From Frankia sp. RB7 (GTDB lineage: Bacteria; Pseudomonadota; Alphaproteobacteria; Rhizobiales; Xanthobacteraceae): a DNA stretch of 64,000 nt. The stretch covers positions 104,685-168,684 of the forward strand of contig JAUEPE010000010.1 of the NCBI GenBank assembly GCA_030403585.1. The letters are read 5' to 3'. Both the position numbers and the translations under genes were made by a program. The notes below the pieces were generated by a model. That model was not told the DNA's origin, ran no database searches, and saw only the letters and a list, made by a program, of their open reading frames with translations. Position 1 is the stretch's first letter. Each line of letters starts with the position of its first letter. Positions 1 to 8,419 of the stretch are shown in pieces.

Positions 1-525
1 GCGACCGCGCAACTCCTTGGCCAGCACGTGGGTGAGGGCTTCGACTGCAGCTTTGGTGGCGGCATAGATGCCGTAGGTCGGAGACAGCAGGCCAGCCTGG
101 CTCGACGACAGATTGACGATGCGACCGCCAGTGCGCACCCGACGGGCCGCCTCGCGCAGCGTGTTGAAGGTGCCCTTCAGGTTGATCGCGATCTGGCTGT
201 CGAAGACGGCATCGTCGGCATCCGCGATCGCCGCAAGCTGCATCACGCCGGCATTGTTGACGAGCACGTCGACGCCGCCGAACGCGCTCTCCGCCGCGTC
301 GAACATCCGCGTCACGGCGCTCGCGTCGCTGACATCGGCCTGCGCGGTGATGGCCCGGCCGCCGGCCTGCGCAATCTTGCCGGCCAGCGCCTCCGCTTCA
401 GCCGCGCTGCCGGCATAGTTGATGACGACGGCAAAGCCGTCGCCGGCGAACCGTTCGGCAATCGCCGCGCCGATGCCGCGCGAGCCCCCGGTGACAATGG
501 CGACCTTTTTGTTTGCGTTGGACAT
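1..525 (-). CDS. SDR family oxidoreductase, 3' end cut by window
   Basis: Short-chain dehydrogenase/reductase that probably reduces or oxidises a carbonyl/alcohol with NAD(P). The first 175 codons are visible. The N-terminus carries the nucleotide-binding TGGSRGIG motif, the middle has the NNAG motif, and the catalytic Tyr-Lys pair lies in YGIYAATKA near the window edge. The ATG at 525 gives the usual short lead of about 10 residues before the glycine motif. The C-terminal quarter, which sets substrate specificity in this family, lies outside the window, so no substrate can be named. Confidence 0.9.
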   Translation of the reverse strand, partial: MSNANKKVAIVTGGSRGIGAAIAERFAGDGFAVVINYAGSAAEAEALAGKIAQAGGRAITAQADVSDASAVTRMFDAAESAFGGVDVLVNNAGVMQLAAIADADDAVFDSQIAINLKGTFNTLREAARRVRTGGRIVNLSSSQAGLLSPTYGIYAATKAAVEALTHVLAKELRGR

Positions 526-641
526 CTGCCCTCTCCGTGGTTCCAGACCGCTGCTTGCGGCTGACATGAGAGCATTTGCCCCTTTTCCGGCGAAAGATAA
601 TCAGCCGGCAGCCGGTATCATTGTTCTGCTCTACCGAACAA

Positions 642-2231
642 TCACCCCGAGGCGGCGAGATCGAGCCGGCGCGTGACCTCGATGGCCTGCAAGAATGCCT
701 CGTCATGGCTGACGACGAGCAGCGCGCCATCATAAGCCCTCAAGCCGGCTTCGACGGCTTCAATGGAGTCGAGGTCCAGATGATTGGTCGGCTCGTCCAG
801 GATCAGCAGCGACGGCGGGGTCGATCCGCCCAGCACGCAGGCGAGCCCCGCGCGAAACAGCTGCCCGCCGCTCAGGCTGCCGACGATCTGCAGGGCCGCA
901 TCGGCGCGAAACATGAAGCGCGCCAGCGCGGCATGGCATTCGTTCGTGCCCGCCCTTGGATTGAGGCGGGCGAAATTGTCGAGGATCGAGATCGCGGGAT
1001 CGAGCAGGCTGACCTTCTGGTCGAACAGCGCGAAGTCCGGCCTGACCCGCACAGTGCCCGAGATAGAAGGCAGTTCACCGGCGATGAGTTTCAGCAGCGT
1101 CGTCTTGCCGGAGCCGTTCGGCCCGACAATCACGACGCGCTCCGGCCCAACGATTGAGAGCGATAGGTCGCGCAAGACCGGCCGCTCAGGCTGATAGCCC
1201 GCACTGACACAATCGAGCCAGACCACCTCCCTCCCCGCCGGCAGCTGCGTCGAGGGCAGCTTTACGGACAGCGGCTGAAGGATCTCGATACGCCGGCGCG
1301 CGGTGTCGACCGCATCGAGCGCCTCCGCGCGGCGCCGTTCAGCGATCTGCGCAGTCTTGCCGCCGCTGTCCTCGCTGCGATCCCGACGTGCGCCAGCGAG
1401 AATACGCGGCATGTCGCCCTTGGCGCGCTTCTTCCTGCCGCTGCTGTCCTTGCGCGCCTTTCGTTCGGCCGCCTCCTGCGCCTTGCCGTCGATCTCGGAC
1501 AGATGCTTCTCGGCGTGCGCGAGGTCGTGCCCGACGGCCGCGAGCTCGACGGACTTCTGCGCGCGATAGCTGCTCCAATTGCCGCCGTATCTCGTAGCAC
1601 CAAGCGATGTCAGCTCGACAATGGCGTCCATCGTCTCGAGCAGGGCCCGATCATGGCTGACGACGATCGCACCGCCGCGCCAGGCGGTCAGAAGATCGAT
1701 CATTGCACGGCGCCCGTCCCGATCCAGATTGTTGGTGGGCTCGTCCAGCAGCAGGAAGTCCGGCTCGGCAAAGAGCAGCGCGGCGAGACGAACGCGCGTG
1801 ACCTGCCCACCCGACAAGCGGTCCAATTCCGTGTCGGGGGCGATTTCGAACCCAACGCGGGTCAGGGCCGATGCGAGCCGCGTCTCCAGGGTCCAGTCGA
1901 TTTCGGCGACATCCTCGGTCGAGGCCTCGCCGCACTCGGCCCGGCGCAGCAGATCCAGGGCATGGCGTGCGCCAAAGAGGTCGACGACCGTCGCGCCGGC
2001 ACGGAGTTGGGCGTCCTGGCGCAGGAGCCCGACGGTGCCGTTGGCGATCACACGCCCCGACTGCGGCACGTGCTCGCCCGTGATCGCGGCGAGCAGGGTT
2101 GTCTTGCCGACGCCATTGCGGCCGACGAGACCGGCGCGCTCCGCGCCGAAGGTCAGATCGATGCTGGAGAGGAGTGAGCGGCCGTCAGGCGTGGACAGCG
2201 AGAGGCGCGACAGAATGATTGAAGCAGGCAT
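642..2231 (-). CDS. ABC-F family ATP-binding protein
   Basis: Soluble protein of 529 aa with two fused ABC ATPase domains and no membrane segment, the layout of the ABC-F family that acts on the ribosome. Domain 1 has Walker A GRNGVGKT at about residues 37-44 and LSGGQ followed by LLLDEPTNNLD. Domain 2 has GPNGSGKT, LSGGQ and LILDEPTNHLD. A charged linker rich in Lys, Arg and Glu separates them. I chose the ATG at 2231 because homology to the ABC fold starts right after it; an in-frame start at 2249 would add only six residues. It could be a housekeeping ribosome factor or a resistance-type ABC-F. The sequence alone does not decide. Confidence 0.88.
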   Translation of the reverse strand: MPASIILSRLSLSTPDGRSLLSSIDLTFGAERAGLVGRNGVGKTTLLAAITGEHVPQSGRVIANGTVGLLRQDAQLRAGATVVDLFGARHALDLLRRAECGEASTEDVAEIDWTLETRLASALTRVGFEIAPDTELDRLSGGQVTRVRLAALLFAEPDFLLLDEPTNNLDRDGRRAMIDLLTAWRGGAIVVSHDRALLETMDAIVELTSLGATRYGGNWSSYRAQKSVELAAVGHDLAHAEKHLSEIDGKAQEAAERKARKDSSGRKKRAKGDMPRILAGARRDRSEDSGGKTAQIAERRRAEALDAVDTARRRIEILQPLSVKLPSTQLPAGREVVWLDCVSAGYQPERPVLRDLSLSIVGPERVVIVGPNGSGKTTLLKLIAGELPSISGTVRVRPDFALFDQKVSLLDPAISILDNFARLNPRAGTNECHAALARFMFRADAALQIVGSLSGGQLFRAGLACVLGGSTPPSLLILDEPTNHLDLDSIEAVEAGLRAYDGALLVVSHDEAFLQAIEVTRRLDLAASG

Positions 2232-2299
2232 GGAATTCCCCGTGAGCAATGCGGATCGGCGTTGCGGTCGGGGTAAGATCCATGGCTGCGAATATCCTT

Positions 2300-2323
2300 G
2301 TTTAGAGCTGGTCTTAACTAAAC
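2300..2323. promoter_or_regulatory. Inverted repeat upstream of ABC-F gene
   Basis: GTTTAG at 2300-2305 and CTAAAC at 2318-2323 form a perfect 6-bp inverted repeat with a 12-nt spacer, about 70 nt upstream of the ABC-F start. The local sequence is AT-rich against a GC-rich background, so it may be an operator or promoter element. No cognate regulator is adjacent. Confidence 0.35.
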
Positions 2324-2374
2324 CCGTCGCCGAACGAGATCAAGCCGTATCGGTCCGATCCGCCGGCGAGCACA

Positions 2375-2722
2375 TCAGCCCTTCAGCGCAGTGACGACCA
2401 CCTCGATCAGCGCGCCGCCGCCGAGATCGGCGACGCCAACGGTCGCGCGGGTCGGCAGATTGTCGCCGAAGAACTCGGTCCAGGCCGCGTCCATTTCCTT
2501 CTTTTTGGACAGATCCGTGACGAAGATCGAGGCGCTGACGATTCGGCTGTTGTCGGTGCCGGCCTCCTTCAGATAGCCGGCGATCTTGCCGAGGATGTTG
2601 CGGGTCTGGTCGCCCATCGAAAGCGAGGTGTCGTCGGCAATCGTGCCGCCGACGAAGACGAAGCCGTTGGCTTCGACAGCTCGGTGCATGATGGGCGTAC
2701 GGATGCTGCGGGTGATACTCAT
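2375..2722 (-). CDS. RidA family reactive imine/enamine deaminase
   Basis: Protein of 115 aa, a typical length for the RidA/YER057c/UK114 family, which hydrolyses reactive 2-imino or enamine intermediates to keto acids. The C-terminal VGVADLGGGALIEV region matches the family, although the usual Arg-containing RxxV pattern is only partly evident (TRATVGVADL). It is the last gene of the operon, 15 nt after an FAD amine oxidase. That is a sensible place for an enzyme that clears the imine product of such oxidases. Confidence in the family is high and in the exact substrate low. Confidence 0.88.
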   Translation of the reverse strand: MSITRSIRTPIMHRAVEANGFVFVGGTIADDTSLSMGDQTRNILGKIAGYLKEAGTDNSRIVSASIFVTDLSKKKEMDAAWTEFFGDNLPTRATVGVADLGGGALIEVVVTALKG

Positions 2723-2737
2723 GCTGTTCTCTTGTTC

Positions 2738-3859
2738 CTAAAGCGTTGAAGGATGGAAGCGGTCGATGCCGAGATCGCCAACGCGGGTCTGGGTGCCGCC
2801 ATTGACGATCAGCTCGGCCATCACGGCGCCGGCACCGGGGCCGAGCTGAAAGCCGTGCAGCGAGAAGCCGAACTGGTGATAGAGACCCTTGTGGCGGCTG
2901 CTCGGACCGAACACGGGAATGTCGTCCTTCATCTTCGCTTCGATGCCGGCCCAGGCGCGAACGATCGTGGCGCCGCGCATCACCGGGAACAGCTCGAACA
3001 CGGTACGCGCGCTGATCGCGAGGCTCTTCCAGTCCAGCACCGTCTCGTTGCGATCCTGATTGGGCGTGGCCAGATGGCCGCCGCCGATCAGCACAGTGCC
3101 GTTGGAGAACTGCTTGAAGGAGAGTTTTCGGCCGCGCAGGATCACGACGGGGTCGATGAAGTGCGGCACGCGCGAGGTGATCATCAGCATCGGCGCCACG
3201 GTCTCGACCGGAACCGGCTCGCCGAGCGCAGCCGCGATCTTGCCGGCCCAGGCGCCGGCGGCATTGACGAGCACCGGTGCGGCAAAGGTTTCAGTGCCGA
3301 CATCGATGTGCCAGAGACCGTCACTGTAGCGGATGTTGCTGGCGGCTACGCCCTCGCGCACGGTGGCGCCAAGCTGCTGGGCCTTGCGCCGGAACGCGGT
3401 CGTCGTCTGCGCCGGATTGGCGGCGCCGTCGCGGCGCGACACCACGCCGCCGGGGCACGTCTCGGCGACCGCAGGCACGAGCCGCCGCAGCTCGGTCGCG
3501 TCGATCAGTTCCTCATGGGTGAAGCCGAGTGCATTGAGCTCGGCGACGCGCGCACGGCAGACCGCGAGCTCCTCCTCGTTCTCGGCGACCAGCACCTGGC
3601 CGTAACTCTCAAAGCTGCAATCGTCGTCGAGGAGATCCTTGATCTTCTCCCAGATTCCCATCGAGCGGATCGACAGCGGGATTTCTTGAATGTGCCGCGC
3701 GAGCTGGCGGACGCCGCCGGCATTGACGCCGGAGGCGTGGCGGCCGGCATAGTCCTTCTCGATCAGCACCGGTTTCAGGCCGGCCAAGCACAGATGCAGC
3801 GTGGTCGAGCATCCGTGGATGCCGCCGCCGACGACGATCGCATCCACGTTTTGTGTCAT
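2738..3859 (-). CDS. FAD-dependent oxidoreductase, DAO/sarcosine oxidase beta type
   Basis: Protein of 373 aa with the N-terminal dinucleotide-binding motif VGGGIHG and the DAO fold of sarcosine oxidase beta subunits, DadA and OoxB. The C-terminal GFSLHGFQLGPG segment matches the FAD-contacting end of the family. The start is the ATG at 3859, which overlaps the stop of the upstream large subunit by 4 bp (ATGA), so translation is probably coupled. An open frame continues upstream but lies inside the large subunit and is not coding. It likely forms a complex with the FAD/[2Fe-2S] subunits encoded just upstream and oxidises a secondary amine or D-amino acid. This is the second DAO-type gene in the operon. 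Confidence 0.87.
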   Translation of the reverse strand: MTQNVDAIVVGGGIHGCSTTLHLCLAGLKPVLIEKDYAGRHASGVNAGGVRQLARHIQEIPLSIRSMGIWEKIKDLLDDDCSFESYGQVLVAENEEELAVCRARVAELNALGFTHEELIDATELRRLVPAVAETCPGGVVSRRDGAANPAQTTTAFRRKAQQLGATVREGVAASNIRYSDGLWHIDVGTETFAAPVLVNAAGAWAGKIAAALGEPVPVETVAPMLMITSRVPHFIDPVVILRGRKLSFKQFSNGTVLIGGGHLATPNQDRNETVLDWKSLAISARTVFELFPVMRGATIVRAWAGIEAKMKDDIPVFGPSSRHKGLYHQFGFSLHGFQLGPGAGAVMAELIVNGGTQTRVGDLGIDRFHPSTL

Positions 3860-5274
3860 CCGCGCACCACGGCCTTGATGTCGGCCTCGCTCTTCGGAAC
3901 GGCGGCGAGCTCGGCGAGCGTGATCGGCTTCACCGGTGCGCGCAGCCGGTAATAGCCGATCTCCTGCGGAGTCTTGCCACGCGCCTGCGCCATCAGCTCG
4001 GTGACGGTGAGGCCGCAAAGCCGGCCCTGGCACGGGCCCATGCCGGCGCGGCGATAGGCCTTGAGCTGGTTCGGCCCGGTCGCGCCGATCGCAACGGAAT
4101 CGAGAACGTCCTTTGCGGTGACCTCTTCGCAGCGGCAGACGATGGTGTCGCCCGAGGGAATGCGGAACTGCGGCGACGGGCGGAACAGCGTGTCGAGGAA
4201 GACGCGGCCGCGCTCGGCTTTGGCGAGATCGGCGCGGAGCGTCGCCATTGCGGGAAGTTTTGCGGCCACCGCAGGCGCCAATGCCTCCACCGCCGCGCGC
4301 GCCGCGATGCGACCGCGGACCACGGCAGCATTCGCACCGCCGATGCCGGCGCCGTCGCCGGCGATCGCGATTCCAGCAACCGAAGAATTGCCACTCGCGT
4401 CCAGCACGGGCGACCAGCACAGCTGCAAATCGTCCCAGCGATGCTCAACGTCTGCAGACATTGCAAGGTTGACGTTGGGCACGACGCCCTGATGCAGGAG
4501 CAGGAGATCCGCAGGGATGGTCTCGCGCTTGCCGCCCGCGGCATAGCTGACGCTCGTGAGCTGACCATCGCCGATTGCTGTAAGCTCAGTGACGCCGGAG
4601 ACAACCTGCACCTTCGCTTTCACCTCGCGCATCATCGCCAGGCCCTTGGTGAAATAGGGCGAGGTCAGGAAGGCGAAGGCGTGCGGCAGCGCCGCGAAAT
4701 AATTGCCGCGCTCGGTGGTGTCGAGGATGCGATCGATGCGGCCGCCGAGGCGCAATATCTGCGCGGCGAGCAGCCAGAGCAACGGCCCCTGCCCCGCGAT
4801 CACAGTGCGGCCGCCCGGGACCAGCGCTGACGATTTCAGCATGGTCTGCGCGGCGCCCGCCGTCATCACGCCCGGCAATGTCCAGCCGGGAATCGGAAAT
4901 GGCCGCTCCAGCGCGCCGGTCGCGAGGATCACACGCTTCGCCTTGACGAAGGCCGAGGCGCCGCCGATCGAGACCGCGATATCGAGGTTGCGATCGAGGC
5001 TCCAGACCGTGGCACGGTGAATGACCTCGGCATTGCTCGCGCGGAGCGACTGCACGAGATCGGCACCGACCCAATAGTCGGCGCCAAGCTGGCTGCGCTC
5101 CGTCACCGGCGTGGACGAGATGGCACGAAACACCTGGCCGCCGGGACCGATGTTCTCGTCGAGCAGCAGCGTCGTGAGACCGGCTTCGGCGGATGTCGCG
5201 GCGGCCGCGAGGCCCGCGGGCCCGGCGCCGATCACCACGACGTCATAATCTTCGCGCTTGGGAGCCACAGTCAT
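3856..5274 (-). CDS. FAD/[2Fe-2S] oxidoreductase large subunit, OoxA/HcnB/sarcosine-oxidase-alpha-like
   Basis: Protein of 472 aa. The N-terminus holds the FAD motif GAGPAG at residues 16-21, and a second nucleotide-binding region follows in the middle. The C-terminus has a BFD-like [2Fe-2S] domain with cysteines in CRCEE and GPCQGRLCG. This layout matches the A subunit of opine oxidases, HcnB of HCN synthase and the FAD subunit of D-hydroxyproline dehydrogenase. It overlaps both neighbours by 4 bp, with the small [2Fe-2S] gene upstream and the DAO gene downstream, which argues for one heteromeric enzyme. The start at 5274 removes an upstream open extension that belongs to the overlapping gene. 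Confidence 0.88.
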   Translation of the reverse strand: MTVAPKREDYDVVVIGAGPAGLAAAATSAEAGLTTLLLDENIGPGGQVFRAISSTPVTERSQLGADYWVGADLVQSLRASNAEVIHRATVWSLDRNLDIAVSIGGASAFVKAKRVILATGALERPFPIPGWTLPGVMTAGAAQTMLKSSALVPGGRTVIAGQGPLLWLLAAQILRLGGRIDRILDTTERGNYFAALPHAFAFLTSPYFTKGLAMMREVKAKVQVVSGVTELTAIGDGQLTSVSYAAGGKRETIPADLLLLHQGVVPNVNLAMSADVEHRWDDLQLCWSPVLDASGNSSVAGIAIAGDGAGIGGANAAVVRGRIAARAAVEALAPAVAAKLPAMATLRADLAKAERGRVFLDTLFRPSPQFRIPSGDTIVCRCEEVTAKDVLDSVAIGATGPNQLKAYRRAGMGPCQGRLCGLTVTELMAQARGKTPQEIGYYRLRAPVKPITLAELAAVPKSEADIKAVVRG

Positions 5275-5567
5275 CTTCCGATCTCCCGCTTGCCCTTCTG
5301 GATTTCGACCTGCATGCCCTCGGCGACGGGCACGAGGCAGCCCTGACGATTGCCGACGCCGTCGATGGTGACGAGGCAATCGAAACACACGCCCATCATG
5401 CAATAGGGCAGACGCGGCGCTCCGCTCACCGCGGTCGAGCGGCGCACGTCCTGGCCGGATGCCAGCAGCACTGCGGAGACGGTGTCGCCCTGGCGTGCCG
5501 CAACGGCAACGCCGTCGACGAAGATTTGGACCTGCGGTCGCTTGTCCTGTTCGGATCGTCTAAACAT
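5271..5567 (-). CDS. (2Fe-2S)-binding protein, small subunit of amine dehydrogenase complex
   Basis: Protein of 98 aa with a plant-ferredoxin-like cluster site: CMMGVCFDC followed by a fourth Cys in GCLVP about 16 residues on. Small subunits of this size and motif (HcnA, the gamma subunit of D-hydroxyproline dehydrogenase, the ferredoxin-like subunit of opine oxidases) carry electrons for the FAD subunits. I chose the ATG at 5567 because the family fold starts within about 12 residues. The stop overlaps the start of the large subunit by 4 bp, and the second DAO gene ends 28 nt upstream of this start. Confidence 0.86.
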   Translation of the reverse strand: MFRRSEQDKRPQVQIFVDGVAVAARQGDTVSAVLLASGQDVRRSTAVSGAPRLPYCMMGVCFDCLVTIDGVGNRQGCLVPVAEGMQVEIQKGKREIGR

Positions 5568-5595
5568 GGGATGCCTCTTGGCTCCTTCGGTATCT

Positions 5596-6732
5596 CTAGT
5601 AACCGCTGTTGTTCGCCGTGCCCGCACCGCCAAAGCGACTGGCCGAGAATGCGCCGACCAGCTCCGGCTCGAGCGCGCCTTGCGCAACCATCCGCGCGAT
5701 CTCGAAGGCGTGATTGGAGGCGAGCGTCACACCGGAATGGCAGCAGGCGACGAAGGCGCCGGGATGCGTCTCCGACTGATCGTAGATCGGAAAACCGTCG
5801 TGCGGCATGACGCGGATGCCGGCCCAGCTCCTGACCACGTTGAGCCGCGCGAGATGCGGAAACATCCGCTGCGCGCGATCGGTCATCACCGCGCTGATCG
5901 AATGCTTTAGCGCGCGGTCGTCGAGCTCGTCTTCCTTGCTGTCGCCGATCATCACCGTGCCCTCGTCGGTCTGGCGGATCGTGGTCAGCGGATGCGGCAG
6001 GAAGGGCATGGTGCGCTCGGTGACCACGATCTGGCCGCGGGTCGGGCCCATCGGCGCATGGAGGCCGACCATCGGCGCAAGCGTCTGGTTGGCATTGCCG
6101 GCGGCAAGCACGATCTTGGCGGCGCGCAGCTCGCCCTTCGGCGTGGTCAGGCGGAATTCGCCGCCACTCTTGCTGATCGCCGAGACCGGCTGCTCCGGAA
6201 AATAATCGATGCCAAATTCCCTGAAGCCGGTGTGGAAGGCGCGAAAGGTCCGCAAGGAATTGACGTGGCCATCGAGCGGACAATAGCTGCCGCCGGAAAC
6301 CTCCGATCCGATCAGCGGAAGCGACTTCTTCACTTCGGAGGCAGGGAGCATCTCCATCTTGTAGTCGGCCGCACCCGTCTGGTTGTGCATGCGCTTGACC
6401 AGCTCGGTGCGCTGACCGAATTCGTCCTCGCCCAGCGTGAGGTGAAAGCCGCCATTCTGCTGGAGCGCGACATCGAGGCCAGTCTGTTGCTTCAATTCGG
6501 ACGCCAGCCTGCCCCACGCCTGCGACGCCTGCACGGTCCAGACTGTATAGGCCGGCATGCCCAAGCCTTTGCTCTGAACCCAGACCAGCGCAAAGTTCGC
6601 GCGCGAGGCGCGCTTGGTGATGTCGCCTTCATCGAGCACGGCGACGCTCTTGCCGAGCCGGCCGAGGCCCCAGGCAATGGCGGAGCCGAGCAACCCGCCG
6701 CCGACCACGGCGACGTCGTATTCCCTGGACAT
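5596..6732 (-). CDS. FAD-dependent oxidoreductase, DAO family (second copy in operon)
   Basis: Protein of 378 aa with the N-terminal FAD motif VGGGLLGSAIAWGL and the DAO fold. The C-terminal CCHSGVTLASNHAFEIA segment is the expected FAD-contacting region. It is related to, but clearly different from, the 373-aa DAO gene at 2738-3859. It sits between the ABC permease genes and the small [2Fe-2S] gene. It may be a second beta subunit using the same electron-transfer partners on another substrate or enantiomer, or an independent flavin oxidase. The sequence does not show which beta subunit pairs with the large subunit. Confidence 0.86.
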   Translation of the reverse strand: MSREYDVAVVGGGLLGSAIAWGLGRLGKSVAVLDEGDITKRASRANFALVWVQSKGLGMPAYTVWTVQASQAWGRLASELKQQTGLDVALQQNGGFHLTLGEDEFGQRTELVKRMHNQTGAADYKMEMLPASEVKKSLPLIGSEVSGGSYCPLDGHVNSLRTFRAFHTGFREFGIDYFPEQPVSAISKSGGEFRLTTPKGELRAAKIVLAAGNANQTLAPMVGLHAPMGPTRGQIVVTERTMPFLPHPLTTIRQTDEGTVMIGDSKEDELDDRALKHSISAVMTDRAQRMFPHLARLNVVRSWAGIRVMPHDGFPIYDQSETHPGAFVACCHSGVTLASNHAFEIARMVAQGALEPELVGAFSASRFGGAGTANNSGY

Positions 6733-6740
6733 GGGTTCTC

Positions 6741-7547
6741 CTATCGTCCCGTATCGCCCTTGCCGGCGAGCACGCGGTCGAGCCCGTAGAAGCGGTCGAG
6801 CAAAATGAGGGCGGTCATGGTGATCGCGATCACGCAGGCCGAGACCGACGTCACCAGCGGATCGATGTTGTCCTGAATATAAAGGAACATGCGCACCGGC
6901 AACGTTTCGGTGCCGGGGGCCGCGAGAAAGACGGTCATTGTGAGATCGTCAAAGGACTGAATGAAGGCGAGCGCCCAGCCGCTGATGACGCCCGGCAGGA
7001 TCAGCGGCAGCGTCACGCGGCGAAACAGCGTCCAGCCGCCGGCGCCGAGCGAGACCGCGGCCATCTCGACCGTCCGGTCCATGCCGGTTGCCGCCGCCAG
7101 CGTCAGCCGCAGCGCGAACGGAAACACGATGATGACATGGGCGATGATCAGCGCCGCAAAGCTGCCGCCGAGGCCGGCCGAGGTGAAGAAACGCAGAAAG
7201 GCGATGCCGAGCACGACATGCGGGATCATCAGCGGCGACAGGAACAGCGCCGCCAGCGCATCACGGCCGCGGAAGCGATAGCGCGCGATCGCGAGCGCCG
7301 CGGGCACCGCGAACAGCAGCGCCACGAAGGACGACAGCGCACCGAGCCCAAGGCTGACCCAGAAGGCATGGATGAACTCGGGATAGTTGCCGATCGCCCT
7401 GAACCAGCGCAGCGAAAACCCGTTGGTCGGCAGCGACAGGAAGCCTTCGGGCGTGAAGGCAACGAGGCAGACCACCAGGATCGGCGCCACCATGACGATG
7501 ACAAAGATGGTGTGGAAGATCAGCGCCAGCGGGCCGTTCCGTCTCAT
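6741..7547 (-). CDS. ABC transporter permease, PotC-like
   Basis: Inner-membrane permease of 268 aa with about six hydrophobic segments and the cytoplasmic EAA-type loop (EMAAVSLGAGGWTLFRRVTLPLI). This is characteristic of the spermidine/putrescine/opine-type importers. The start overlaps the stop of the PotB-like gene by 4 bp, so the two permeases are probably made in a fixed ratio. With the ATPase and binding protein upstream it makes a complete importer. Confidence 0.9.
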   Translation of the reverse strand: MRRNGPLALIFHTIFVIVMVAPILVVCLVAFTPEGFLSLPTNGFSLRWFRAIGNYPEFIHAFWVSLGLGALSSFVALLFAVPAALAIARYRFRGRDALAALFLSPLMIPHVVLGIAFLRFFTSAGLGGSFAALIIAHVIIVFPFALRLTLAAATGMDRTVEMAAVSLGAGGWTLFRRVTLPLILPGVISGWALAFIQSFDDLTMTVFLAAPGTETLPVRMFLYIQDNIDPLVTSVSACVIAITMTALILLDRFYGLDRVLAGKGDTGR

Positions 7548-8419
7548 CGAAACACCTCCACATAGCGGCGTTCGATCAGCGCGTTGCTGCCGACGACGAT
7601 CAGCACCAGCGCCACCAGCAGCAGCGTGGCGACCGCCGCACCGAGCGGCCAGTTCAGCGTGTTGAGGAACTCGTCATAGGCGAGCGTCGCCGCAACCTTG
7701 AGCCGGCGACCGCCGATGATCGCGGGTGTCGCAAACGCGCTGGCCGAGAGCGAGAACACGATGATCGCGCCCGACAGCACGCCCGGCATGATCTGGGGCA
7801 TGATGATGCGGCGGATGATGGTGATCGGGCCCGCGCCGAGCGACATCGCGGCATTCTCGATCTGCGGATCGAGCCGCTGCAGCGCCGCCCACACCGACAG
7901 CACCATGAACGGCATCATCACATGCGCGAGCGCGACCACCATGCCGGTCTCGGTGAACATGAAGGGAATCGGGGAGCGGATTACGCCCGCCGACATCAGC
8001 AGCTTGTTGACGAGGCCGTTATTGCCGCCGAACAGCAGCGCCCAGCCGAGCGTGCGTGCCACCACGGAGATCAGCAGCGGTCCGAGAATGACCAGCAGGA
8101 AAATACTCTTCCAGCGACCATCCATGCGGTTGAGGATGTAGGCTTCAGGCGCGCCGAGCGCTGCCGTCAGCAGCGTGGTCAGGATCGCGATCCGGAACGT
8201 CCGCCAGAACATCTCGGCGTAATAGGGATCGGTCGCGATCTCCTTCCAGTTCTTCAGGATGAAGACCGGCTCGATGCCCTTGTACTGGCCCCAGTCGTGG
8301 AACGACAGCATCACGGTCATCGCCAGCGGAATCAGCAGCACGCCGACGAACAGCATCAAGGCAGGCGCCGAGAGCACCCATGGAGCACGCGCGTTGCGCT
8401 CGTCGGCTACCGTGCTCAT
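7544..8419 (-). CDS. ABC transporter permease, PotB-like
   Basis: Inner-membrane permease of 291 aa with six predicted membrane segments and an EAA-type loop (ENAAMSLGAGPITIIRRIIMPQI). It pairs with the PotC-like permease next door to form the heterodimeric channel of a polyamine/opine-type ABC importer. It overlaps both the upstream ATPase gene and the downstream permease gene by 4 bp. Confidence 0.9.
   Translation of the reverse strand: MSTVADERNARAPWVLSAPALMLFVGVLLIPLAMTVMLSFHDWGQYKGIEPVFILKNWKEIATDPYYAEMFWRTFRIAILTTLLTAALGAPEAYILNRMDGRWKSIFLLVILGPLLISVVARTLGWALLFGGNNGLVNKLLMSAGVIRSPIPFMFTETGMVVALAHVMMPFMVLSVWAALQRLDPQIENAAMSLGAGPITIIRRIIMPQIMPGVLSGAIIVFSLSASAFATPAIIGGRRLKVAATLAYDEFLNTLNWPLGAAVATLLLVALVLIVVGSNALIERRYVEVFR

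Noticed and set aside
3860..4420. N-terminal extension of the DAO-type gene at 2738
   Set aside because: It is the overlapping frame of the large FAD/[2Fe-2S] subunit, which has the real motifs. The DAO fold starts at ATG 3859.
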